DNA from: a bacterium
Lineage (GTDB): Bacteria; SZUA-182; DTGQ01
Direction: 5' to 3'
DNA: 60,114 nt
NCBI GenBank assembly: GCA_023512255.1
Contig: JAILZY010000013.1
Coordinates: 1-60,114 of the forward strand
This document shows positions 1 through 7,546 of the stretch, in pieces. The position numbers were made by a program, and so were the translations under genes. The stretch's first letter is position 1. Each line of letters begins with the position of its first letter. The notes under the pieces were generated by a model. It was not told where the DNA came from, did not search any database, and saw only the letters and a list, made by a program, of their open reading frames with translations.

Positions 1-76
1 TAACTTTCTTCTCTCTTTATTTTCTCTCCTCCCCTTTATATTTTCAACATTATTTTTTCAACATGGGGAACATCTG
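1..76. repeat. Left copy of a 76-bp repeat, inverted at the right end
   Basis: Bases 1-76 match the reverse complement of 59990-60065 with one mismatch and no gap. The copy contains two TTTTCAACAT-like units and a pyrimidine-rich stretch. It begins at the first base, so it probably continues outside the window. At the right end the same sequence runs into a hairpin. Confidence 0.9.
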
Positions 77-151
77 GTTCATTCGGGTAATATTACTGCC
101 AATTCTCTAATTTATCCGCGTAGTCAAAATTTTTCTCACGATAAAATATTT

Positions 152-2464
152 ATGGGAATTTTTACTAAAAAAAACAAAGAGCAAGATGTCCAAGCCCTGC
201 AAAAGGCTCTGGCCTACAAGAGTCAGCTACTGGCCATAACCCACCAGATTCACGCTGCCGATAACCTGGATGAAATCTTTTTACGTCTTCAAAAATCGAT
301 TCTCGACCTGTTTGAGGCTGACCGCATTACCATCTATGCAGTGGACGAGGAAAAGGGAGAGCTATTTTCACGCTTTAAGGTCGCGGAGGAAATAGGAGAG
401 ATCCGCATCCCGATTAGCCCGGACAGCATCGCCGGGTTTGCAGCCTATTCCAAAGAGCCGGTTATGGTGAAAGACGCCTATGACCAAAAGGAGCTTGAGC
501 ATATTAACCCACAGCTACACTTTAATCAATCCTTCGATCAACAAAGTGGCTATCGGACTATGCAGATTTTGGCCTGTCCCATCATGTTTCAGGGCAACCT
601 GCAAGGGGTCATCCAGTTAATCAATAAAAAGAATGGCCAGACCTTTGAGGCCAAGGATCTTGACTCTGTTCGGGAAATTGCCAAAATCATCGGCCTTGCC
701 TTCCATAACCAGGCTCTTCGCCACAGGAAGATGCCCAGCAGGTTTCAACTCTTGGTCCAGAAAAACATCCTGACCGAGAAAGAACTTCAGGAAGCGGCTC
801 GAAAATCTCGCGAAAGCACTCGGCCCATTGAGCAAATCCTGATGCGGGACTACAAGGTGGCCAAAAAAGATCTGCTCGACTCACTGGCCCATTTCTATCA
901 GTGTCCCTTTATCGAATTTAATCCTGACGATCGGATCGATGAGGAGATTTTTGCCCGCCTGAGCCCTAATTATCTAACCAAGCACTTTTGGATGCCGCTA
1001 CGAAAAATTGGCGATAGCATCGAGGTGCTGGTGGATGATCCTCGGGATATTCAGAAAATTGATGAAATCAGACTTTCCCTAAATCAGCAGAAGATCACCC
1101 TTATTGGCGCTCTAAGAGAAGATATCGTAAAATTCATCAATGCGGCTGCTCATCCGGTGGATAAAACCATCCTCAAGGTGGATGAGCTTTTGTCTGAGCT
1201 TGACCTTGAGCAGATTAGCGCTGAAGAGCAAGCTGAGGAACAGGTCGATGATGCGCTCACCGAATCAGACAATACGATCATCAAGCTAACCAATCAGATT
1301 ATCCGCGATGCCTACAGTCGCGGAGCCTCGGACATCCATATTGAGCCCTACCCGGGAAAGCAGCCGACCATAGTCCGCTATCGAATTGACGGAGATTGCC
1401 AAAAATATCTGGAAATTCCAGCAAGTTACCGCCGGGCCATTGTTGCCCGCATCAAGATCATGGCTCAACTGAATATCGCCGAGCGAAGGCTACCCCAGAG
1501 CGGTAAGATCAAATTCCGCTACAAGCAGCGGGAGATCGAGCTACGGGTTGAGGTAACCCCGACCGTAGGAGACCTTGAGGATGTGGTGCTTAGGGTTCTA
1601 GCCTCCAGTGAGCCGATTCCCCTCGGTAAGCTCAATCTGTCTGCCTACAATCTGCACCATCTCAAGCAGATAATCAGCCGGCCCTATGGTCTGATCCTGG
1701 TGGTCGGCCCTACTGGCTCAGGCAAAACCACTACCCTGCACTCTGCCCTGGCCCAGATCAACACCCCTGAGAAAAAAATCTGGACAGCGGAAGATCCGGT
1801 TGAAATCACCCAGTACGGCTTGCGGCAGGTACAGGTGAAAAATCAGATCGGTTTGACCTTTGCCAATGCCCTGCGCTCCTTTCTGCGGGCTGATCCAGAT
1901 GTGATCATGGTTGGGGAGATGCGAGATGCAGAGACAGCAGCTATTGGCATCGAGGCTTCGCTGACCGGGCATCTTGTTTTCAGTACCCTCCATACCAACA
2001 GTGCACCCGAAACCGTTGTCCGGCTCCTGGATATGGGCCTAGACTCTTATAATTTCGCTAACGCCCTGCTGGGAATCCTGGCCCAGCGACTGATAAAAAC
2101 ATTGTGCAAATCCTGTAAGGTGGCCTATCATCCCAGGCCGGAGGAGTTTCAAGAGCTTCGGGCCGAATACGGTGAGGAGGCTTTTGATCGAAGCGGCTTT
2201 GACTACACCGATGAGCTGACCCTCTATCGTGCTCAAGGATGCGAGGAATGCTCTCAGACAGGATATCGCGGGCGGACCGGCATCCATGAGCTGCTCCTGT
2301 GTACAGAGGAAATCCGGCGCCTGATCATTCGGCGAGCAGCAGTAGAGGAAATCAGGGAGGCTGGCCTGAGACAAGGTATGACTACCCTGAAGCAGGACGG
2401 AATCGCCAAAGTTATGCTCGGGCTGACTGATTTGTCTCAGGTCCGTAAGGTGTGTATTAAATAA
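152..2464 (+). CDS. GspE/PilB-family secretion or pilus ATPase with N-terminal GAF domain
   Basis: This 770-residue protein should be the hexameric motor ATPase of a type II secretion or type IV pilus machine, acting at the cytoplasmic face of the inner membrane. Seen: a GAF-like domain at about residues 30-185, a GspE N-terminal (MshEN-like) domain at about 195-345, Walker A GPTGSGKTTT at 519-528, Walker B with VIMVGEMRD near 583-591, the His-box STLHTN near 610, and a zinc site made of two CxxC pairs near 651-700 (CKSC, CEEC). The GAF domain is not part of standard GspE/PilB and suggests control by a small ligand. No pilin or other secretion gene adjoins it. The start has only a weak ribosome site. 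The subtype (GspE or PilB) cannot be settled here. Confidence 0.9.
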   Translation: MGIFTKKNKEQDVQALQKALAYKSQLLAITHQIHAADNLDEIFLRLQKSILDLFEADRITIYAVDEEKGELFSRFKVAEEIGEIRIPISPDSIAGFAAYSKEPVMVKDAYDQKELEHINPQLHFNQSFDQQSGYRTMQILACPIMFQGNLQGVIQLINKKNGQTFEAKDLDSVREIAKIIGLAFHNQALRHRKMPSRFQLLVQKNILTEKELQEAARKSRESTRPIEQILMRDYKVAKKDLLDSLAHFYQCPFIEFNPDDRIDEEIFARLSPNYLTKHFWMPLRKIGDSIEVLVDDPRDIQKIDEIRLSLNQQKITLIGALREDIVKFINAAAHPVDKTILKVDELLSELDLEQISAEEQAEEQVDDALTESDNTIIKLTNQIIRDAYSRGASDIHIEPYPGKQPTIVRYRIDGDCQKYLEIPASYRRAIVARIKIMAQLNIAERRLPQSGKIKFRYKQREIELRVEVTPTVGDLEDVVLRVLASSEPIPLGKLNLSAYNLHHLKQIISRPYGLILVVGPTGSGKTTTLHSALAQINTPEKKIWTAEDPVEITQYGLRQVQVKNQIGLTFANALRSFLRADPDVIMVGEMRDAETAAIGIEASLTGHLVFSTLHTNSAPETVVRLLDMGLDSYNFANALLGILAQRLIKTLCKSCKVAYHPRPEEFQELRAEYGEEAFDRSGFDYTDELTLYRAQGCEECSQTGYRGRTGIHELLLCTEEIRRLIIRRAAVEEIREAGLRQGMTTLKQDGIAKVMLGLTDLSQVRKVCIK

Positions 2465-2473
2465 CTTGGTAAC

Positions 2474-2509
2474 TTGGAAGGGACCCTTTTGAAAAAGGGT
2501 CCCTTCCAA
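2474..2509. terminator. 17-bp perfect palindrome after the ATPase gene
   Basis: Arms 2474-2490 and 2493-2509 pair perfectly (TTGGAAGGGACCCTTTT and its complement) around a 2-base loop. It sits 10 bases after the stop codon and could act as a terminator. It is the first of three such palindromes in 135 bases. Confidence 0.6.
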
Positions 2510-2517
2510 ACCATCCT

Positions 2518-2559
2518 CCTAAAACTTTAATAACTATGTTATGTTATTAAAGTTTTAGG
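2518..2559. repeat. 17-bp perfect palindrome, AT-rich
   Basis: Arms 2518-2534 and 2543-2559 (CCTAAAACTTTAATAAC and its complement) flank an 8-base loop. This is the middle one of three consecutive palindromes between the ATPase gene and panC. Confidence 0.65.
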
Positions 2560-2568
2560 AAAGGGGTG

Positions 2569-2606
2569 ATAGGGGAAAACCCTTTTTCAAAAGGGTTTTC
2601 CCCTAT
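2569..2606. repeat. 18-bp perfect palindrome upstream of panC
   Basis: Arms 2569-2586 and 2589-2606 (ATAGGGGAAAACCCTTTT and its complement) flank a 2-base loop. The tip (CCCTTTTnnAAAAGGG) resembles that of the first palindrome, so the two may be related. It could be a terminator or part of a dispersed palindromic element. Confidence 0.65.
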
Positions 2607-2641
2607 CCCACAGCACTTTTTATCTTGACATTAAGAAAGTA

Positions 2642-3502
2642 ATGTCTGATTATGTAGATATGAAGATTATAACCAGCATCAGCCAGATGCAAAGTACAGC
2701 CAATGCCTTGCGGGCGGCGGGAAAGAGCATTGGGTTTGTCCCGACTATGGGCTTTTTCCATGCCGGGCACCTGTCGTTGATGGAGGCTGCTCGGCAGGAT
2801 GGACATACGGTTGTAGTCAGTATTTTTGTCAACCCCATCCAGTTTGGCCCAGGGGAGGATTTTGCTACCTATCCGCGCGATCTTGACAACGATAGCCGTC
2901 TGGCCAAAGAAGCAGGGGTAGATATCTTATTTGTTCCGCAAACCTCTGAAATGTATCCCAAGCAGTATCAGACCTCGGTTGTAGTCAAGGGACTGACTGA
3001 AACCTTGTGCGGGCGGTTTCGGCCTGGCCATTTCGAGGGAGTAACTACGGTCGTAGCCAAGCTCTTTTCGATTGTCAAACCGCATGTGGCCTATTTTGGC
3101 CAAAAGGACTTCCAGCAACTTGTGGTCATTCGAAGAATGGTGCAAGATCTCAACCTAGATATTCAGATCAAGGGATTGCCCACTGTTCGAGAAAAGGATG
3201 GACTGGCCATGAGCTCACGAAATGTCTATCTGAGCCCAGAGGAAAGACAGGCTGCCCTATGTCTTTATCGCTCAATCTGCCGGGCCAGGCAGATGAGAGA
3301 GGAGGAGGGAATTAGAGAGGTGCGGAAAATTATCGCTGACATCCAAAAGATTATGTCTCTTGAGCCGCTGGTCAAGCCGCAGTATATCGAGATCTGCCAT
3401 CCCGAAACCCTGCAAGCGCTGGAATATATCGAGGAAGCGGCCCTGCTGGCCATGGCCGTTTATGTTGGTAAAACCAGGCTGATTGACAATTGCTTTCTAT
3501 AA
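2642..3502 (+). CDS. panC: Pantothenate synthetase
   Basis: PanC condenses D-pantoate and beta-alanine with ATP to make pantothenate (vitamin B5, precursor of CoA), in the cytoplasm. The 286-residue length is normal. The HIGH-type motif is HAGH at residues 40-43 within PTMGFFHAGHLSL, and the conserved SSRN of the second nucleotide motif lies near 191. The start is uncertain: ATG 2642 has a weak AAGAAAG site, while family members usually begin at the equivalent of ATG 2660 (MKIITS). A TTGACA at 2625-2630 with GATTAT 17 bp later would fit the later start. panD follows after a 113-base spacer that contains a palindromic repeat. Confidence 0.96.
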   Translation: MSDYVDMKIITSISQMQSTANALRAAGKSIGFVPTMGFFHAGHLSLMEAARQDGHTVVVSIFVNPIQFGPGEDFATYPRDLDNDSRLAKEAGVDILFVPQTSEMYPKQYQTSVVVKGLTETLCGRFRPGHFEGVTTVVAKLFSIVKPHVAYFGQKDFQQLVVIRRMVQDLNLDIQIKGLPTVREKDGLAMSSRNVYLSPEERQAALCLYRSICRARQMREEEGIREVRKIIADIQKIMSLEPLVKPQYIEICHPETLQALEYIEEAALLAMAVYVGKTRLIDNCFL

Positions 3503-3524
3503 GCCTATATTTTTGTATTCTTAC

Positions 3525-3597
3525 GTCATTCTGAGGACAAGTTCAGAATCCAGCCCCGCTGATATTATTGGATTATAAGTTTTCGCTCAGAGTGATG
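3525..3597. repeat. GTCATTC palindromic repeat, copy 1 (diverged)
   Basis: GTCATTCTGAG at the left pairs with CTCAGAGTGATG at the right, and an inner AGAATCCA pairs with TGGATT. The same plan recurs at 36409-36478 and 59844-59918. It fills the panC-panD spacer, so an ATG at 3568 in frame with panD lies inside the repeat and is not a likely start. Confidence 0.65.
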
Positions 3598-3615
3598 TTT
3601 AGGGAGAAAAAGATA

Positions 3616-3975
3616 ATGCAGCGAATGGTCTTAAAATCAAAAATTCACCGAGCTGTAGTTACCGACACCTGTCTCCACTACGAGGGGAGCATCGGCATCA
3701 GTGCAGACCTTCTTGAGGCAGCCAATATCCTCGAGGGGGAGCAGGTTCATATCTATAATCTGAACAATGGAAACCGATTCGAAACCTACGCTCTCAGGGA
3801 AGCGCCAAACTCAGGCCGAATCATACTGAATGGAGCCGCAGCCAGGCTGGCCGCTGTGGGCGACATCATTATCATTGCTACTTATGCCCTAATGACTGAT
3901 GCCGAATACCAGAGCTTTAAGCCTATACATCTAAAGGTGGATCACCTCAACCGGATTATCCGGGAACACCGATGA
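3616..3975 (+). CDS. panD: Aspartate 1-decarboxylase (pyruvoyl enzyme)
   Basis: PanD decarboxylates aspartate to beta-alanine, the second substrate of PanC, so panC-panD form one pathway unit. The proenzyme cleaves itself between Gly24 and Ser25 to form the pyruvoyl cofactor. This site is visible as YEGSIG. Counting from ATG 3616 puts the serine at 25, the same number as in the E. coli enzyme. That position, and the AGGGAG site 10 bases upstream, decide the start. The 120-residue length is normal. The longer frame back to 3568 runs into a repeat. Confidence 0.95.
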   Translation: MQRMVLKSKIHRAVVTDTCLHYEGSIGISADLLEAANILEGEQVHIYNLNNGNRFETYALREAPNSGRIILNGAAARLAAVGDIIIIATYALMTDAEYQSFKPIHLKVDHLNRIIREHR

Positions 3976-4000
3976 AGAGGGGGGAGGGGGAAGACAAACA

Positions 4001-4798
4001 ATGCTATTGACATCCAAAATCCGGGATCAGGTATTCGTTCATCTCCCCTTAGGCTCCTTTGCCGAGTATCAATCTAAGATTGCCGATCATCAGCTCAATG
4101 TAGAAATCATGATTACGGCCGAAGACATAGATAGCCAGCCCCTAGACTCCATAGAGAAAGTTGGCCGTTTTCTCAGCGAGCATCAGCTTTACTGCACCAT
4201 TCATGGCCCCTTCCTTGACCTTGCCCCTGGCTCATCGGATAGGCTGATCAGGCAGGTTACACAGGAGCGATACCGGCAGCTGCTGGCCCTTGTATCTCCT
4301 CTTACTCCCAGGGTGATTGTCTTTCATGCAGCCTTTGATCCTCTCTTCTATGGAGACAGTGCTCAAACCTGGCTGAAGCAAAGCCTCGAGACCTGGCTGC
4401 CAATAGCCGAGGCTGTGGAAAAAATGAGAGGGGGAGGCAGGATCGCTCTTGAAAACGTCCTTGAGCGAGAGCCGCAGATAATACATGAGCTTTTGCTAAA
4501 AGTCGACTCTCCTTCAGTAGGAGTGTGTCTTGATATTGGCCACGCTCATATTTTCTCTTCTGCTCCTGTCTCAGATTGGATCAGAAGCCTAGGATCGAAA
4601 ATTTTTGAATTTCACCTCCACGACAATCACGGCCAGTGGGATGAACATCTAGCCCTGGGCGAGGGAAATATTGATATTGCAGGCTTGCTGAAAGAGGCTC
4701 AAGAGGCAAAGATCTGTGCGGCCCTGACCATCGAAGCCGTAAATGAAGAGCAGGCCATGCTAAGTCTTCAAAGGTTAGGCTCTTACCTGAGGCCATAG
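4001..4798 (+). CDS. Sugar phosphate isomerase/epimerase-like TIM-barrel protein
   Basis: The 265-residue protein has the xylose isomerase-like/endonuclease IV TIM-barrel pattern: TIHGPFLDLAPGS near residue 66, VIVFHAA near 105, IALENV near 147, GVCLDIGHAH near 175, FEFHLHDNHG near 203, and a final TIEAV. The His, Glu and Asp residues of these motifs normally bind divalent metal. The exact reaction (isomerase, epimerase or AP endonuclease) is not known. A purine-rich ribosome site lies just upstream of ATG 4001. It begins 26 bases after panD and may be in the same transcript. Confidence 0.8.
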   Translation: MLLTSKIRDQVFVHLPLGSFAEYQSKIADHQLNVEIMITAEDIDSQPLDSIEKVGRFLSEHQLYCTIHGPFLDLAPGSSDRLIRQVTQERYRQLLALVSPLTPRVIVFHAAFDPLFYGDSAQTWLKQSLETWLPIAEAVEKMRGGGRIALENVLEREPQIIHELLLKVDSPSVGVCLDIGHAHIFSSAPVSDWIRSLGSKIFEFHLHDNHGQWDEHLALGEGNIDIAGLLKEAQEAKICAALTIEAVNEEQAMLSLQRLGSYLRP

Positions 4799-4835
4799 AC
4801 CTGAGGCCATAGAGATACCATAGAGATAAAAAGAA

Positions 4836-4879
4836 AAAGGGGAGAAGATAGCGCTTTTGCCTGCTCTCTTCTCCCCTTT
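4836..4879. terminator. Bidirectional terminator between convergent genes
   Basis: Arms AAAGGGGAGAAGA (4836-4848) and TCTTCTCCCCTTT (4867-4879) form a perfect 13-bp stem with A-rich sequence on the left. It lies between the plus-strand isomerase and the minus-strand cold-shock gene, so it could serve both. Duplicated CAGAAATTATTCT units follow at about 4891-4940. Confidence 0.7.
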
Positions 4880-4941
4880 GATTTTCCTGGTCAGAAATTA
4901 TTCTCAGAAATTATTCTTCAAAATATTCTTCAAAAACCGGA

Positions 4942-5157
4942 TCAAACATTCTGAAGTTTCACCACATTCAATGCCTGGGGACCTTTTGGTCCGTCAACCA
5001 GCTCAAAAGATACAGGTTGTCCTTCTTTCAGGGTCTTATATCCTTCCGCTTGAATGGCGCTGTAGTGAACGAAGACATCCCTTCCACCTTCATGTTCAAT
5101 AAAACCATAGCCCTTTGCATCGTTAAACCATTTTACCGTTCCTTCACAACATCCCAT
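4942..5157 (-). CDS. Cold-shock domain protein (CspA family)
   Basis: This 71-residue OB-fold protein binds single-stranded RNA or DNA and usually acts as an RNA chaperone. RNP1 (KGYGFIEHE) and RNP2 (DVFVHYSAI) are both intact, and the length is typical for the family. An AAAGGAGG site lies about 11 bases upstream of the ATG. It is monocistronic and converges on the panC-panD-isomerase unit. Induction by cold cannot be read from the sequence. Confidence 0.95.
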   Translation of the reverse strand: MGCCEGTVKWFNDAKGYGFIEHEGGRDVFVHYSAIQAEGYKTLKEGQPVSFELVDGPKGPQALNVVKLQNV

Positions 5158-5344
5158 AAATACATTAACCTCCTTTACAAAAAATCAATTATTTCGCCTA
5201 AAGAAACAGTGGCCACCAGGGACATGTTTCTTCTTCTGATTAATACTGATGATACTCTCCGGCTCTAGGAAACAAATGCCAGAGCTTTTTGGATGTCTTG
5301 CAGAAGGTTTTAGAAAGTTGACAAGATATCACCCTGCCTGGTTT

Positions 5345-5938
5345 TCAAATTTTGGCCCTGCTTCGCAAGATATCCCGCTGTCTGGTGAAAATGTGCTTGA
5401 TGATCGCTTCCTGATCATCTTCATGGATATCTAAAAACAAAATCCCTACTTCAAATTTTTTCACCTCCCCTATTTGTTTGGTTGTAACTCGCACTACCTT
5501 ACCCAAGGTAGTGATTAAAATCTGAGGAGTCTGAGGCAGAAGCATTCTCACCTTTACATATGTTTCAGCCGGTATGTATTCGGAGCTGCAAAAACCTACT
5601 CCGCTCGCACTCAGGCTAACCTCCTGCGGCGGCCGGCGATAGATGCTCACCTCCCCTTTCCCCTCAAGATGAGACAAAATCAGATCGACCTTCTCATTTA
5701 GACTGATAATAAGTTTCAGTAATCCTCGAACTACATCCGGATCTTCGGCTCTCCACCCTTCTCCTTCAAGCCCTTCGGGCAAAAAATTAGCATATCTGTC
5801 TTTTAGACTTCGCACCCCGCTTGGCTGATTTTCCAAACGGGCCTTTTCCGCCTCGTACTCTCCCGGTGAAAGAACCTGGTACTCAATGGCTAGGATATCT
5901 TGAATCCGATAGTCTTTCCGTTTTTCTCGAGGTAGCAA
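5345..5938 (-). CDS. PilZ-domain protein (putative c-di-GMP receptor)
   Basis: The 197-residue protein starts with REKRKDYR, which supplies the RxxxR arm of a PilZ c-di-GMP site. It has a central helical part (about residues 35-100) and then a PilZ barrel with VSLSASGVGF near 108-117. The canonical second motif is (D/N)xSxxG. Here the first position is Ser, so binding may be weaker or altered. It lies 33 bases downstream of the HD-GYP gene on the same strand, so a sensor-and-hydrolase pair acting near flagellin is a reasonable inference. The family call is firm; ligand binding is not proven. Confidence 0.8.
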   Translation of the reverse strand: MLPREKRKDYRIQDILAIEYQVLSPGEYEAEKARLENQPSGVRSLKDRYANFLPEGLEGEGWRAEDPDVVRGLLKLIISLNEKVDLILSHLEGKGEVSIYRRPPQEVSLSASGVGFCSSEYIPAETYVKVRMLLPQTPQILITTLGKVVRVTTKQIGEVKKFEVGILFLDIHEDDQEAIIKHIFTRQRDILRSRAKI

Positions 5939-5970
5939 AGCAATTTTCCTCTATAACTAAATCGGCATTT

Positions 5971-6987
5971 TTAGCAATAAGCATCGCTTCGAAATAAAGC
6001 TTTTTTTAAACTACTCACCACATACCGATCATACTTCTCATCCGCCAGCCTAGTAAGCTCCTCTAGGCCATCGGCATAAGATCTGGCCTTTCGATAAGGG
6101 CGAGCTGAGGTTATGGCATCGAAAGAATCCGCTACAGCCATAATTCTGGTACAGAGAGAAAGCTCATCTCCCTCAAGACCGTCAGGATAGCCGCTGCCAT
6201 CAAGTCTCTCATGGTGATGGCGAATGATTGATCTTTCCAAAGCCAGAAAGTCCAAGGGGCGCATGATATTTTCTCCAACCAAGGGATGGGTTTTCACCAT
6301 CTCAAGCTCATCCTTGTTCAGGGAATCTTTTTTATTCAGGATGGAGTCTGGAAGGCCGATTTTGCCGATATCATGCAGCAGGCCGCTCATGTGCAGTACA
6401 TCTTTCTCTTTTTGATCAAGGCCGAGTTCTTCAGCGATAGCCAGGGCAAATTGACTGACCCGGCGTGAGTGGGAATAAGTATATTTGTCTCTTGACTCTA
6501 GCATATTGACCATAGACAACAGCGAGTCGATCAAATCCTGGTGTACCCGCTTATACAGGAGATCATTTTCAATTTTCAGGGTAACCTGCCTGCTCAGCAG
6601 CAGGAGTGAAAACAGGTCCTTGGAATCAAACTTTTGATTGCCCTGTTTATTTTCGACCCGCAAATAGCCAAGGGGATCTTTCAGCCCCCGAAGCAGCAGC
6701 GGAATAACGATATAGGAATCCGATCGACAAAAGTTATGCATCATGGCAGGTTCATCTCTGGCCTTGGCTTCAGAGGAGGGGATATCCATCTTGTCCGTAA
6801 AAATTACCAGGGAGGAATTGCGGGCTGAGACGATTTTGGCTCCGGTATCGGCGATGAGCTGGAGGAAATGATCCATATTGGCCATGCTATCCAGTTTGGT
6901 GTTTATGATCGAGTAGAGCAGAGGCAAGATTTCCGCTTCCGAAGCAGCCTGAGTTTGATTGATATTGGTAGCTTCCTTGTTTATCAT
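5971..6987 (-). CDS. HD-GYP domain protein with N-terminal GAF-like domain
   Basis: HD-GYP proteins hydrolyse cyclic-di-GMP. The HD part (LLHDIGKIGLPDSIL) and the GYP part (HHERLDGSGYPDGLEG) are both complete, so the enzyme should be active. A GAF-like sensory region precedes them. An ATG at 7050 would add 21 residues, but ATG 6987 has a better ribosome site (GAGGG seven bases upstream), which is why I chose it. The PilZ gene follows on the same strand, and the flagellin gene is divergent. Confidence 0.85.
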   Translation of the reverse strand: MINKEATNINQTQAASEAEILPLLYSIINTKLDSMANMDHFLQLIADTGAKIVSARNSSLVIFTDKMDIPSSEAKARDEPAMMHNFCRSDSYIVIPLLLRGLKDPLGYLRVENKQGNQKFDSKDLFSLLLLSRQVTLKIENDLLYKRVHQDLIDSLLSMVNMLESRDKYTYSHSRRVSQFALAIAEELGLDQKEKDVLHMSGLLHDIGKIGLPDSILNKKDSLNKDELEMVKTHPLVGENIMRPLDFLALERSIIRHHHERLDGSGYPDGLEGDELSLCTRIMAVADSFDAITSARPYRKARSYADGLEELTRLADEKYDRYVVSSLKKALFRSDAYC

Positions 6988-7050
6988 ACAGTTTCCCTCG
7001 ATTTTCAGGGTGTTGCCTATGGATTGTTCGAATCGTTCGTTCTTCGCCAT

Positions 7051-7546
7051 CTCACGAAGAGTATTTATTCGTCATCTCCTTTTTTATTCACTTCATCCTC
7101 TGAAAGTACCTAGGCCACACCCATTTTTTCGGTTTCAAGTGCTGCTTCCTTCGCACCAATCCTCCCCAGCAAGGGCAAAAGCATTATAGAATCAACAAAA
7201 AAAGGATGCCTAAATAAACATATCCCGAAGTGTTTTTCTCCTAGGCCGATAAAGAGTATAGAGATTCTGAAAGTGGCAATAAATTGCGGAAAAAATTATC
7301 AGAATTAGACTATGGACGTGGAGAATGGACCTCTGTTTTTTTCAGCTAACATTTTTGTTCACAAAAAGAGGTGATATTCAGCATAAGAGAAACTGAAACT
7401 GATCAGATGGTAATCAAAGGGTAAAGTTGCTTTGAGCCTGTTGATCGAGGGGGTACGTTTCAAGCCAGGCCGAAAGCTCATGTTTCGATGATCGCTCTTT
7501 TCCTAATGGAACAGTATCTTGGCATCTTACTTGGGGGGCAGACACC
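7051..7546. other. Intergenic control region between HD-GYP and flagellin genes
   Basis: No gene is visible in these 496 bases. The region is AT-rich and holds candidate sigma-28 promoters for flagellin (7226-7252 and 7422-7447). A TATAAT-like box reading toward the HD-GYP gene lies near 7182-7187, without a clear -35. Confidence 0.5.
7226..7252 (+). promoter_or_regulatory. Candidate sigma-28 (FliA) promoter for flagellin
   Basis: GCCGATAA at 7245-7252 is an exact sigma-28 -10 element. Eleven bases upstream, CGAAGTGT (7226-7233) matches 5 of 8 positions of TAAAGTTT. The start would be near 7260, which gives a leader of about 285 bases. A second candidate at 7422-7447 has a better -35 (TAAAGTTG) but a poor -10 (GTTGATCG) with 10-base spacing. 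Confidence 0.5.

Noticed and set aside
3568-3615. Upstream in-frame start of panD
   Set aside because: It lies in a palindromic repeat, and the Ser25 numbering and ribosome site support ATG 3616.
7273-7287. Possible sigma-54 promoter TGGCAATAAATTGCG upstream of flagellin
   Set aside because: GG and GC are 9 bases apart instead of the strict 10.
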